Assembly (NCBI RefSeq): GCF_900111765.1
Contig: NZ_FOIB01000010.1
Span: forward strand, 310,001-374,000
DNA length: 64,000 bases
Source: Myxococcus fulvus
GTDB taxonomy: Bacteria > Myxococcota > Myxococcia > Myxococcales > Myxococcaceae
Direction of reading: 5' to 3'
Shown here: one piece after another, positions 26,801 through 34,972 of the stretch
How positions within the stretch are numbered: position 1 is the stretch's first letter
How the letters are laid out: each line of letters starts with the position of its first letter
Notes under the pieces: generated by a model
Told to the model about the DNA's origin: nothing
The model's input: the letters and a program-made list of their open reading frames with translations, nothing else
Database searches by the model: none
Made by a program: the position numbers and the translations under genes

Positions 26801-27145
26801 ACGGGCTCCGTGGGTGGCTACAACGAGTGGCCGGTGATGGTGCGGACGCAGGCGGCCGCGGTGACGGTGGCGGCGGGCAGGAACTTCAGCGCCGCGGTGC
26901 TCGCGGGAGGCTCGGTCTGGTCCTGGGGGCGCAATGACTTCGGTCAGCTCGGGGATGGGAGCACGGTGGCGCAGCGGACGCTGCCGGTGAACGTCCCCGC
27001 GATTGCCGCGTCGGCCCTGGCCGCGGGGGCGGGGCACTCGCACGCGCTGCGTGCGGGAGGCGTGTGGTCCTGGGGCGACAGCGCCCAGGGACAGCTGGGC
27101 ACCGGCCTGTCGACGATTCGGGCCTCGCCCGTGAAGGTCTGGTAG
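23858..27145 (+). CDS. RCC1-repeat lipoprotein A (21 blades)
   Basis: A 1095-aa lipoprotein with a signal ending LLGAC. The rest is RCC1 (regulator of chromosome condensation 1-like) repeats of about 51 residues, each with VWAWGxNxxGQLGDGT and HSLALKxDG. I count 21 repeats, a number that divides into three seven-bladed propellers. The count is my reading of WG-containing strands, and a few (repeats 11, 13, 15) are degenerate. RCC1 domains in bacterial secreted proteins are thought to bind proteins, but no partner is seen here. The ATG at 23858 follows a purine-rich GGGGGAG. The gene is followed within 120 bp by a paralog of exactly the same length. Confidence 0.88.
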   Translation: MQHIGRSVSGLLAGCALLCVALLGACSERGASAEGRLGAGAQAVEGVARQGTVLAGRHHTLAMRSDGTVWAWGGNTFGQLGNGTTRARPTPVRVWRLSGISAIGAGEQHSLALKADGTVWSWGWNNNGQLGDGTTTSRPVPAQIAGLTNVVAIAAGFSHSVVLKSDGTVWAWGLNATGQLGDGTTTRRLSPVQVQGLTGAVAIAAGNVHSLALTADGRLWTWGGNADGQLGTGTLVGRSLPGALSGMAGVSALSGGGSHSVVLKTDGTVWAWGKNDEGQLGLGNTTASLVPTQVPGLTGVAAVVGGGQHSVALKVDGTVWAWGSNIRAQLGDGTQTQRLSPFQVPGLTQVRGVSAGGGQHSVAVKASGEVWTWGSNTDGQCGDGTYLMKLVPTLARGLLERTEVSAQYGHSLATKADGTVWGWGDNGASQLGDGTTASRWAPVQAVGLTQVGALAAGYAHSLALKENGQVWSWGSNGQGSLGTGTTTPRSTPGVVPGALLAWSVAAGGGHSVVVKTDGTVWAWGENTFGQVGDGTQLTRTSPVRVDGVENVVAVVAGTAHTLALKADGTVWQWGYNDTRELDDVTGTELLVPTQVAGLSDIVALAAGLCHSVALRADGTVWAWGNNDAGQLGDGSFTGRLTVAQVAGLSGVVALGGGGMQSGVLLADGVARLWGANNGGQLGGGRSGPQTGPLFVAGLTAARTLAMGGSHTLAIKDDGTAWAWGTNTSGQVGDGNMNRLLLPGRSSVNDARAVAAGAYHSLSVTLDGRVKAWGANGAGQLGDGTTTSRPVPVLLSSFTGVTGVAAGEGHSLAVKSDGTVWAWGGNSFGKLGDGTTTSRLAPVQVPGLGGMLAVAAGKNHSLSLQGDGTVWAWGANGSGQLGDGSFVNRASPVQVSGVTDAVAIAAGADFSLALDVYGMVYAWGNNAWGQLGDGSSSSRNYADYVQELYMVTRIAAGDTHALAVRTDGAVHSWGTNTFGEAGTGSVGGYNEWPVMVRTQAAAVTVAAGRNFSAAVLAGGSVWSWGRNDFGQLGDGSTVAQRTLPVNVPAIAASALAAGAGHSHALRAGGVWSWGDSAQGQLGTGLSTIRASPVKVW

Positions 27146-27262
27146 CGCGCCGCGCCTCACGCGACACGGGAGGGCGTCCGTCGCCCCCCACGAGAACTCC
27201 GCGCCCAGGTGGGCCCGGATGCAGCGAGTACGTCGTCGGGCAGTCTGAAACGGGGGTGTCCC

Positions 27263-30200
27263 ATGGAACGTGTCGCGAGGCGTGTGTCTGGATTGCTGCT
27301 GTGCCTGTTGTGGTGGGCGGGCTGTGTCGAGCCCGGGGAGTCGTCCTTCACCGGTGAGCTGGGCACCGTGCGCGCCAGGGAGGGCGCCTCCCGGCAGGGC
27401 TCGGTGCTGGCGGGACGGCATCACACGCTGGTGTTGAGGACGGACGGCACCGTGTGGGCGTGGGGTGGCAACACCTTCGGCCAGCTCGGCAACAACTCGA
27501 CCCGACCCAATCCGATGCCCTCGCGCGTCTGGCGTCTGTCGAGCATCCGCGCGATTGGCGTGGGGGAGCAGCACTCGCTCGCGCTGGGCGTGGACGGGAC
27601 GGTGTGGTCCTGGGGCTGGAACAACAACGGGCAGCTCGGGGACGGGACGACGACGTCCCGCTCGGTGCCCGCGCGAATCCCGAACCTGACGAACGTGGTG
27701 GCCATCGCCGCCGGCTTCACCCACTCGATGGTGCTCAAGTCGGACGGCACCGTGTGGGCGTGGGGACTCAACGCGACGGGACAGCTCGGCGATGGGACGA
27801 CGGTGCGCAAGCTGTCGCCCGTGCAGGTGCAGGGGCTGCCGGGCGCGGTGGCCATCGCCGCGGGCAACGTGCACTCGCTGGCGCTGACGGCGGATGGGCG
27901 GCTGTGGACGTGGGGTGGCAACACCGATGGGCAGCTCGGCACGGACAACCAGACGCCCCGCTCGCTCCCGGGCTCGCTGGCGAGCCTGACGGGCATGGTG
28001 TCCGGGCTGTCGGGTGGAGGCTCGCACTCCATGGTGCTGAAGACGGACGGCACCGTGTGGGTCTGGGGGAAGAACGACGATGGCCAGCTGGGCCAGGGGA
28101 ACACCACCGCCAGCCTCGTGCCGGTGCAGGTGCCGGGGCTCACGGGCGTGGCCGCGGTGGTGGGAGGCGGGCAGCACTCGGTGGCGTTGAAGGCGGACGG
28201 CACGGTGTGGGCGTGGGGGAGCAACATCCGCGCGCAGCTGGGGGACGGGACGCAGACGGCGCGGCTGTCGCCGTTCCAGGTGCCGGGGCTGACGGGCGTG
28301 CTGGGCGTGTCCGCGGGAGGCGGGCAGCACTCGGTGGCGGTGAAGGCGAGCGGCGAGGTGTGGACGTGGGGCTCCAACTCCGATGGGCAGTGCGGTGATG
28401 GGACGTACCTGATGAAGCTGGTGCCCACGCTGGCGCGCGGGCTGCTGGAGCGCGCGGGGGCGTCCGCGGGGGAGGGCTACTCGCTGGCCGTCAAGGGGGA
28501 CGGCACCGCGTGGGGATGGGGGAACAACACCCAGGCCCAGCTCGGCGACGGGACGAATGTGTCGCGTCGGTTGCCGGTGCGGGTGGGGACGCTCACGCAG
28601 GTGGCGTCGGTCGCCTCCGGGGCGTTCCACTCGCTGGCGCTGAAGGAGGACGGCGCGGTGTTCGGCTGGGGCGCGAACGGCTGGGGCGCCATCGGGGACG
28701 GGAGCCTCGTCAATCGCACGCAGCCGGTGCGGGTGGGGCAGGGCACCCTGGTGGCCTCGGCGGTGGCGGCGGGGGCGTACCACTCGCTGGCGCTGGGCGT
28801 GGATGGGACCGTCTTCGCGTGGGGGGACAACAGCGTGGGGCAGCTGGGCGACGGCAGCGACGTCATGCCGACGCGGACCACGCCCACCCGCGTGCCGGGC
28901 CTGGACGGCGTCGTCTCCGTGGCCGCGGGCCTGGAGCACTCGCTCGCCTTGAAGTCGGACGGCACCGTCTGGGTCTGGGGCCGGCAGGACACGTGCGAGG
29001 ACCTGGGAGGCGAGGCGCTGGCGGTGCGCGCGCCGCGCCAGGTGCCGGGGCTGACGGACGTGGTGGCGGTGGGCGCGGGGCTCTGCCACTCGATGGCGCT
29101 GCGCGCGGATGGCACCGTCTGGGCCTGGGGAAGCAATGACCAGGGCCAGCTGGGGGATGGCGGGCTCCTGGCGCGGATGACGCCCGCCCAGGTGACGGGG
29201 CTCACCGGCGTGGTGTCGCTCGCCGTGGGGCCGCGCCAGGCGCTGGTGCTCAAGCAGGACGGCGGCGTGTGGGGGTGGGGGAGCAATCCCCTGGGCCAGC
29301 TGGGCGCGGGCCTGTCCGCTCCGCGCGTGGCGCCCGTGCAGGTGCCCGCGCTTCCGGGCGTGAGGACGCTGTCCTCGGGGGCCTCGCACACCCTGGCGCT
29401 CAAGGAGGACGGCACGCTCTGGGCCTGGGGCGGCAATGGCGATGGGCAGCTGGGCATCGGCGCGGTGGATTGGCAGCTGACGCCGACCCGCTCGGGCCTG
29501 GTGGCCTCGCGAGGCGTGGCCGCCGCGTCCCGCCACTCGCTGGTCGTCGCGCTGGATGGCAGCGTGCAGGGCACCGGGGCCAACGACTTCGGGCAGCTCG
29601 GTGACGGCAGCCTGGTGACGCGCGCGGACCCCGTGGCCGTGACGGGGCTGACGGAGGTCCGGGCCATCGCCGCGGGCCCCGGACACGCGCTCGCGTTGAA
29701 GACGGATGGCCGCGTCTACGCCTGGGGCGCGAACCTGGAGGGCGAGCTGGGGGATGGAACGACGACGCCCCGCACGCAGGCCGCGCAGCTGCAGGCGCTC
29801 GCGGGCGTGCTGTCCATCGCGGTGGGCAGCCGTCACTCGCTGGCGCTGCGGGGCGACGGCACGGTGGTGGCCTGGGGCTCCAACCTCCAGGGCCAGCTCG
29901 GCGACGGGACGACGGTGTCCCGTCGGCTCCCCGTGCGCGTGCTGAACCTGTCGGGCGTGGCCGCCATCGCCGCGGGCGAGGGCTTCTCGCTGGCGCTCAA
30001 GCACGACGGCACGGTGTGGTCCTGGGGCGCCAATGGCCTGGGACAGCTGGGCGACAACTCCACCCAGCGCAGGCTGGAGCCGGTGGTGATTGCCGGCCTC
30101 ACGGGCGTCACGGCGGTGGCGGCCGGGCGCACGCACGCGCTCGCGCTCAAGGCGGACGCGACGCTCTGGGCGTGGGGCTCCAACACCTACGGCGAGCTGG

Positions 30201-30550
30201 GGGACAACACCCAGACGCGGAGGCTCGCGCCCATCCTGGTGAACACGCTGACGGGCGTCACCGCGGTGGGCGCCGGCGAGCACCACAGCCTCGCGGTGAC
30301 CACCAGCGGCAAGGTCTGGGGCTGGGGCCGCAACCAGCACGGCCAGGTGGGCAACGGCGTGAAATCCAACTGGCAGAAGCTGCCCGCGCAGGTGCTCGGG
30401 CTCACCGGCGCCGTGGCGGTGTCGGGCGGCGGGGAGCACTCGCTCGCCGTGCTCGCGGACCGCGGCGTGTGGGCCTGGGGCAACAGCAGCCAGGGCCAGT
30501 TGGGCACCGGCATGGTGGGCTTCCGCGTGGCGCCCGTGCAGGTCTGGTAG
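27263..30550 (+). CDS. RCC1-repeat lipoprotein B (21 blades), tandem paralog of A
   Basis: A 1095-aa lipoprotein, exactly the length of the preceding gene, with a signal ending WWAGC and then 21 RCC1 repeats of about 51 residues. The first seven repeats, through the segment ending PTLARGLLER, match protein A almost residue for residue. The next fourteen keep the same framework but differ strongly in variable positions. Repeat 15 has VQGTG where VWAWG is expected. The arrangement suggests duplication followed by divergence of the last two propellers, or homogenisation of the first. It ends with a strong hairpin at 30568-30600. Confidence 0.88.
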   Translation: MERVARRVSGLLLCLLWWAGCVEPGESSFTGELGTVRAREGASRQGSVLAGRHHTLVLRTDGTVWAWGGNTFGQLGNNSTRPNPMPSRVWRLSSIRAIGVGEQHSLALGVDGTVWSWGWNNNGQLGDGTTTSRSVPARIPNLTNVVAIAAGFTHSMVLKSDGTVWAWGLNATGQLGDGTTVRKLSPVQVQGLPGAVAIAAGNVHSLALTADGRLWTWGGNTDGQLGTDNQTPRSLPGSLASLTGMVSGLSGGGSHSMVLKTDGTVWVWGKNDDGQLGQGNTTASLVPVQVPGLTGVAAVVGGGQHSVALKADGTVWAWGSNIRAQLGDGTQTARLSPFQVPGLTGVLGVSAGGGQHSVAVKASGEVWTWGSNSDGQCGDGTYLMKLVPTLARGLLERAGASAGEGYSLAVKGDGTAWGWGNNTQAQLGDGTNVSRRLPVRVGTLTQVASVASGAFHSLALKEDGAVFGWGANGWGAIGDGSLVNRTQPVRVGQGTLVASAVAAGAYHSLALGVDGTVFAWGDNSVGQLGDGSDVMPTRTTPTRVPGLDGVVSVAAGLEHSLALKSDGTVWVWGRQDTCEDLGGEALAVRAPRQVPGLTDVVAVGAGLCHSMALRADGTVWAWGSNDQGQLGDGGLLARMTPAQVTGLTGVVSLAVGPRQALVLKQDGGVWGWGSNPLGQLGAGLSAPRVAPVQVPALPGVRTLSSGASHTLALKEDGTLWAWGGNGDGQLGIGAVDWQLTPTRSGLVASRGVAAASRHSLVVALDGSVQGTGANDFGQLGDGSLVTRADPVAVTGLTEVRAIAAGPGHALALKTDGRVYAWGANLEGELGDGTTTPRTQAAQLQALAGVLSIAVGSRHSLALRGDGTVVAWGSNLQGQLGDGTTVSRRLPVRVLNLSGVAAIAAGEGFSLALKHDGTVWSWGANGLGQLGDNSTQRRLEPVVIAGLTGVTAVAAGRTHALALKADATLWAWGSNTYGELGDNTQTRRLAPILVNTLTGVTAVGAGEHHSLAVTTSGKVWGWGRNQHGQVGNGVKSNWQKLPAQVLGLTGAVAVSGGGEHSLAVLADRGVWAWGNSSQGQLGTGMVGFRVAPVQVW

Positions 30551-30567
30551 CGGCGCGCACGGACGAC

Positions 30568-30600
30568 GGCCCGCTCGCGTGAGTCCATCGCGAGCGGGCC
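30568..30600. terminator. Bidirectional hairpin terminator after RCC1 pair
   Basis: A perfect 12-bp stem, GGCCCGCTCGCG (30568-30579) with CGCGAGCGGGCC (30589-30600), and a 9-nt loop. It lies 17 bp after the RCC1-B stop and upstream of the convergent coiled-coil gene stop at 30627. There is no T-run. Confidence 0.7.
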
Positions 30601-30626
30601 GGGTGGGATGCGGGAGTGGGGCGGGA

Positions 30627-31655
30627 CTACTTCGCCTTGCCGAACTCGCGGCTGGCGATGACGCCCTGCACCTCGGCGAGGGCGCGAGCGCCGGAGGCGG
30701 ACTCGAGCGCCTTCTCCGCGATGGCCTGCACCTGGCGCTTGGCCTCGGCCAGCTCCGTCTGGAGCGTCTGGAGGGCCTGGGCCTGCTTCGTGCTGGTCTC
30801 CTTGAGCGAGGCAATCTCCATGCTGGCCACCTTCTGCGCCGTCTCCGCGTCCTTGTTGGCGAGCGTCAGCTTCAGCTCCCAGTCCGCCTTGACGCGGTTG
30901 CCCACAATCGCCGCCGCCGTGTCCGCCTCCTTCTTCAGCTGCGCGGGGAACTCCGACACCTGCTTGCGCAGGTCCTCCAGCTCCTTCTCCCGCAGCTTCA
31001 GCTGCTCCTCGCGGCCGGCCCAGTCCTTCTCCAGCTTCTCCTTCCGGTCCCTCTCCGAGGCGGCCTGCACGCGCAGCCCCTCGGCGAACGCGTCCTGCTC
31101 CTTCTTGCGCTGCACCTGCACGTCGTAGGCGTACTGCTCCTCGGCGCGCGTGCGCGACAGCTCCGCCGCCGCCTTCTGCGTGGCCAGCTCCGAGGCCGCC
31201 CGCTCGCGCGTCTCCTCGATGTCCTTCTGGAGCAGCTCCATCTCCTCCTGGAGCTGCGCCTTGCGCGCGTCGTACTCGGCCACCAGCACGTCCACGGCGC
31301 TGGCCGCCACGTCCTTGCCGTGCAGCTCCGTCAGCTCCTCCGTCTTCAGGTGGATGGCCTCGTCCAGCTGCTTCATCTCCTCCACCAGCGCGATGACCTG
31401 CTCGTTGATGCCCGCCAGCGTCTTGCCGATGGTGAGCCCCGCCTCGGTGACCTTCTTCACCGCGGACTCGGCCGACAGGTTGGACACGTCCGCGAGCACG
31501 CCGCGCGCGTGCGCGTCACGGGCCTCCTGCTCCTTGGCCGGGACGACGGGCTTGTTGCGCGCCTTGCGAGCCAGGTCCTCGAAGGCCGCCTTGGTGGACT
31601 CCGAGGAGCGGTTGCGGGAGGCGGACTTGCGGGACTTGGACTTGGTGGAAGCCAT
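30627..31655 (-). CDS. Coiled-coil protein with basic N-terminus
   Basis: A 342-aa protein with a Lys/Arg/Ser-rich N-terminal tail (first ~20 residues) and then near-continuous charged helix, with long heptad runs of Glu, Lys, Gln and Ala from about residue 85 to 320. No signal peptide or membrane segment is present, so it is likely cytosolic and elongated. The basic tail could bind nucleic acid or acidic surfaces. No specific family is recognised. The ATG at 31655 follows GGAG; longer frames upstream reach into the asnS promoter region. It is divergent from asnS. Confidence 0.7.
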   Translation of the reverse strand: MASTKSKSRKSASRNRSSESTKAAFEDLARKARNKPVVPAKEQEARDAHARGVLADVSNLSAESAVKKVTEAGLTIGKTLAGINEQVIALVEEMKQLDEAIHLKTEELTELHGKDVAASAVDVLVAEYDARKAQLQEEMELLQKDIEETRERAASELATQKAAAELSRTRAEEQYAYDVQVQRKKEQDAFAEGLRVQAASERDRKEKLEKDWAGREEQLKLREKELEDLRKQVSEFPAQLKKEADTAAAIVGNRVKADWELKLTLANKDAETAQKVASMEIASLKETSTKQAQALQTLQTELAEAKRQVQAIAEKALESASGARALAEVQGVIASREFGKAK

Positions 31656-31917
31656 GTGACTCTCCAGGTAGGGCACGGCCAGGCGGGCCGCGTTGGCTCG
31701 CGAATGGCGTGGGGGTTTCGTGGGGTTTCCGGTCCCCTTCTCGGGCGACCATGTGAAAAGAGTACCTGGAGGGTCTGACACGGCTGGCCGGGTTCCAGGC
31801 GTGCTTCCGGGGGCCGGGAAAGGGCTGTTGGGAGCCCCAAGAAGCCACGCCGGGCTTGTGGTCGGGGCCGGGGGGCGGCTAACTCCCGGCCCAGACTCCG
31901 CTCAAGGGAGAGCGTCA

Positions 31918-33318
31918 ATGCAGGTCGTCAGTGTGAAGCAGGTCCTCGCCGGCGCGGTGGAGGCAGGGACGAAGGTGGAGGTCCGTGGCTGGGTGCGCAC
32001 CCGGCGCGACTCGAAGGCGGGCATCAGCTTCGTCAACGTGAGCGATGGCTCGGTGTTCGACCCCCTCCAGGTGGTCGCCCCCAATTCGCTGCCCAACTAC
32101 GAGAAGGAGATTCTCCGCCTCACCGCGGGCGCCTCCGTCGTCTGCCGCGGCACGCTGGTGAAGTCCCAGGGCAAGGGGCAGGCCTTCGAGGTCCAGGCGG
32201 ACGAGGTCCAGGTGCTGGGCCTGGTGGACGACCCGGACACGTACCCCATCCAGCCCAAGCAGCACACGCTGGAGTTCCTGCGCGACGTGGCGCACCTGCG
32301 CGTTCGCACCAATACGTTCAGCTCGATTACGCGCGTGCGTCACCGCGCGGCGCAGGCGGTGCACCGCTTCTTCGACCAGGAGGGGTTCTTCTGGGTCAAC
32401 ACGCCCATCATCACCGCGAGCGACGCGGAGGGCGCCGGGCAGATGTTCCGCGTGTCCACGCTGGACGCCGTCAATCCGCCGCGCACGCCCGAGGGGAAGA
32501 TCGACTGGCACAAGGACTTCTTCGGCAAGGAGGCGTACCTCACCGTCTCCGGCCAGCTCAACGTGGAGGCCTACGCCATGGCCATGTCGAAGGTGTACAC
32601 CTTCGGCCCCACGTTCCGCGCGGAGAACTCCAACACCACGCGCCACCTGGCCGAGTTCTGGATGATTGAGCCGGAGATCGCCTTCGCGGACCTCAACGCG
32701 GACGCGGACCTGGCCGAGCGCTTCCTCAAGTATGTCTTCAAGGCGGTGCTGGAGGACTGCGGCCCCGACTTCAAGTTCTTCGAGGAGCGCGTGCAGAAGG
32801 GTGTCACGGAGCGGCTGGAGAAGTTCATCCACTCGAGCTTCGAGCGCATCGACTACACGGACGCGATTGAAATCCTCAAGAAGGCGAAGAAGAAGTTCGA
32901 GTACGCGCCGGAGTGGGGCAAGGACCTGCAGACGGAGCACGAGCGCTACCTGTCCGAGGAGCACGTGGGCCGGCCCGTCGTCGTGATGAACTACCCGGAG
33001 GCCATCAAGGCCTTCTACATGCGCATCAACGAGGACGGGAAGACGGTGGCGGCCATGGACGTGCTGGCCCCGGGCATCGGCGAAATCATCGGCGGCAGCC
33101 AGCGCGAGGAGCGGCTGGACGTGCTGGATGCGCGCATGAAGCGCTTCGGCCTGGAGCCGTCGCATTACGAGTGGTACCGGGATTTGCGCCGCTACGGCAC
33201 GGTGCCGCACGCGGGCTTCGGGCTCGGGTTCGAGCGGCTCATCGTCTACATGTGCGGCCTGCAGAACATTCGCGACGCCATCCCGTACCCGCGCGTGCCG
33301 GGCTCGGCGCAGTTCTAG
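31918..33318 (+). CDS. asnS: Asparaginyl-tRNA synthetase
   Basis: A 466-aa class IIb aminoacyl-tRNA synthetase. The N-terminal OB-fold anticodon-binding domain covers about residues 1-115. The class II core follows, with motif 2 FRAENSNTTRHLAEFWMIE and a C-terminal motif 3 GFGLGFERLI. It charges tRNA-Asn with asparagine in the cytosol. The asparagine-type signature EGAGQMFRVST distinguishes it from AspS and LysS. AAGGGAGAG precedes the ATG at 31918. It is the clearest housekeeping gene in the window. The stop is 46 bp before the next gene, which is read in the same direction. Confidence 0.96.
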   Translation: MQVVSVKQVLAGAVEAGTKVEVRGWVRTRRDSKAGISFVNVSDGSVFDPLQVVAPNSLPNYEKEILRLTAGASVVCRGTLVKSQGKGQAFEVQADEVQVLGLVDDPDTYPIQPKQHTLEFLRDVAHLRVRTNTFSSITRVRHRAAQAVHRFFDQEGFFWVNTPIITASDAEGAGQMFRVSTLDAVNPPRTPEGKIDWHKDFFGKEAYLTVSGQLNVEAYAMAMSKVYTFGPTFRAENSNTTRHLAEFWMIEPEIAFADLNADADLAERFLKYVFKAVLEDCGPDFKFFEERVQKGVTERLEKFIHSSFERIDYTDAIEILKKAKKKFEYAPEWGKDLQTEHERYLSEEHVGRPVVVMNYPEAIKAFYMRINEDGKTVAAMDVLAPGIGEIIGGSQREERLDVLDARMKRFGLEPSHYEWYRDLRRYGTVPHAGFGLGFERLIVYMCGLQNIRDAIPYPRVPGSAQF

Positions 33319-33376
33319 ACGCGGGCGGACGACCGGGCACCCGGGCTGGCTCCGTATCCCAGCCATGAGGTGCTCG

Positions 33377-34954
33377 ATGTCTCGCAGCCGTATCGCCGGT
33401 GGGTGGAGTCGCTCCGCCCGCCGGTTCCTCCTCGGCCCGATCGCGGGCCTGCTCGTGTCCGCGTGCGCCGAGTCCCCCGCGCCGGGGGGCTGTGGCGGTG
33501 CCTGCGTTCCGCCGGGCCTGGTGGACGCCTTCGACACGGGAGCGCTGGAGCACCACCAGGTGCCTCGCGAGGGGTGGGGCGGGCTGAAGGTCCGCCTCTC
33601 GGGCGACAAGGCTGTCGTGCTGGAGGCCACGCGCGACGCCCGGTTCCAGTCCCGCCGCAGGCTGGTGGTGTCCTCGGCCGCGGGCGGAGCGCCCTGGTCG
33701 CTGGAGGAGGCGCCCGGGGAGCACTTCAGCGACTTCACGCTCCATCCCTCGGGTGAGCTCTCGCTGGCCGTCGAGCGCACGCAGGCGGAGCGCGGAGGAT
33801 ATGACCTGCTGCGCCTCTCCCCGGAGGGCCAGGTGCTCACGCGCGCGCCGCTGCCTTCTCCCCAGACGCTGCCGTCAGGGGAACTGGGAACGGACCTGCC
33901 CGAGCGGCCCTTCCGCATGAAGTCGCGGGAGTGGCCCGCGCTGCGGGACGGCTGGGTGCGCACGGAGGCGCGGGGCGAGGACGTGGTGGCCGCGTTCCTG
34001 TCGCTCGTGGACGAGCCCTCGACGCGGCCCGGTGGCACCGTCTCGCTGGTGATGGGCGTGATGGCGTTGCGGTGGACGGAAGGCGGCTACACGGAGGCGT
34101 GGGCGCGCGTGGTGGACGGGCGGCACCGGGTGGAGCCGGCGTCCTGGGCCCATGACGAGTTCCGCTGGCGGGAGGCGCCGGCCCGGCCGCTGCTCGCGGT
34201 GGACCCGGTGGATGGCCGCGTCATCGTCGGCCGGACGTGGAATGCGTTGCGGTGTCTGTCCTCGAGCGAGCGGTTCCAGGCGCCGACGCGGGCGCATTGC
34301 CAGACGGGCGAGGACGTCACCTCGTCCATGGACACGGACTACCAGCCGCTCGCGTACACCACCTTCTCGCCGGAGGGGGCGCGGGAGGAGACGCGCTCGT
34401 TCGTGCCCGCGTCGGTGGCGGAGTTCGTGGTGTTCGACCTGGCGGCGAAGGGCGGCGAGGTGGCGGTGGCGGGCGCCATCGTCCGGCAGGACGCGGAGGG
34501 CGCGATTGCGTACTACCCGCCGTCACCGGGCTCCTCGGAGCGGATGACGCCGTATGACGGCTATGTGGCGGTGCTGAGTCGTGTCTCCGGCGCGGCCCGC
34601 TTCGAGCGCACCGTGGACGGGGGTGGGCGCGCGGACCACTTCTCGGCGCTGCGGTGGACGGACGACGGGCTGCTCGCGGCGGGGGCCTCCGGCTGGGACC
34701 GCTGGCACGGCGGCAAGAGCATCAGCCGGGGCGCGGGGCCGCTGCTGGCGCTGGTGTCGCCGGATGGCGCCGAGGCGCGGGTGCGGAGCGTGCCCCTGGA
34801 TGGGAGCGCGCGGCACTTCCACCTGCTGGGCGTGGACGCTCGTGCGGGCCAAGTGGTGGCGGTGGGCTTGTCGGACGCCCCCCTGACGCACTCGGGCGAC
34901 GGGGGGCGGACCGCGGAGATGACCTTCGGCGGGCTCGTGGTGGAGCTGCGCTGA
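33377..34954 (+). CDS. Uncharacterised lipoprotein
   Basis: A 525-aa protein I do not recognise. The N-terminus has a signal with lipobox VSAC followed by a short Cys-Gly-rich linker. The remainder has WD-like beta strands (for example LLAAGASGWDRW, VDGGGRADHFSAL) and resembles a beta-propeller. The ATG at 33377 is preferred over the ATG at 33365: GAGG is 6 nt before 33377, while a GGCTGG/CCAGCC hairpin (33344-33364) abuts the earlier ATG. Gene neighbours are asnS upstream and CotH-like downstream, convergent. Function is unknown. Confidence 0.65.
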   Translation: MSRSRIAGGWSRSARRFLLGPIAGLLVSACAESPAPGGCGGACVPPGLVDAFDTGALEHHQVPREGWGGLKVRLSGDKAVVLEATRDARFQSRRRLVVSSAAGGAPWSLEEAPGEHFSDFTLHPSGELSLAVERTQAERGGYDLLRLSPEGQVLTRAPLPSPQTLPSGELGTDLPERPFRMKSREWPALRDGWVRTEARGEDVVAAFLSLVDEPSTRPGGTVSLVMGVMALRWTEGGYTEAWARVVDGRHRVEPASWAHDEFRWREAPARPLLAVDPVDGRVIVGRTWNALRCLSSSERFQAPTRAHCQTGEDVTSSMDTDYQPLAYTTFSPEGAREETRSFVPASVAEFVVFDLAAKGGEVAVAGAIVRQDAEGAIAYYPPSPGSSERMTPYDGYVAVLSRVSGAARFERTVDGGGRADHFSALRWTDDGLLAAGASGWDRWHGGKSISRGAGPLLALVSPDGAEARVRSVPLDGSARHFHLLGVDARAGQVVAVGLSDAPLTHSGDGGRTAEMTFGGLVVELR

Positions 34955-34972
34955 GGTCACCCCCGCGTCGTG

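Noticed and set aside
26078..30814. Very long open frame (about 1578 codons) on the minus strand across the RCC1 genes
   Set aside because: It is antisense to two clear RCC1 lipoprotein genes; composition is Arg/His/Pro-rich with no domain, as expected from codon-bias shadow of GC-rich repeats.
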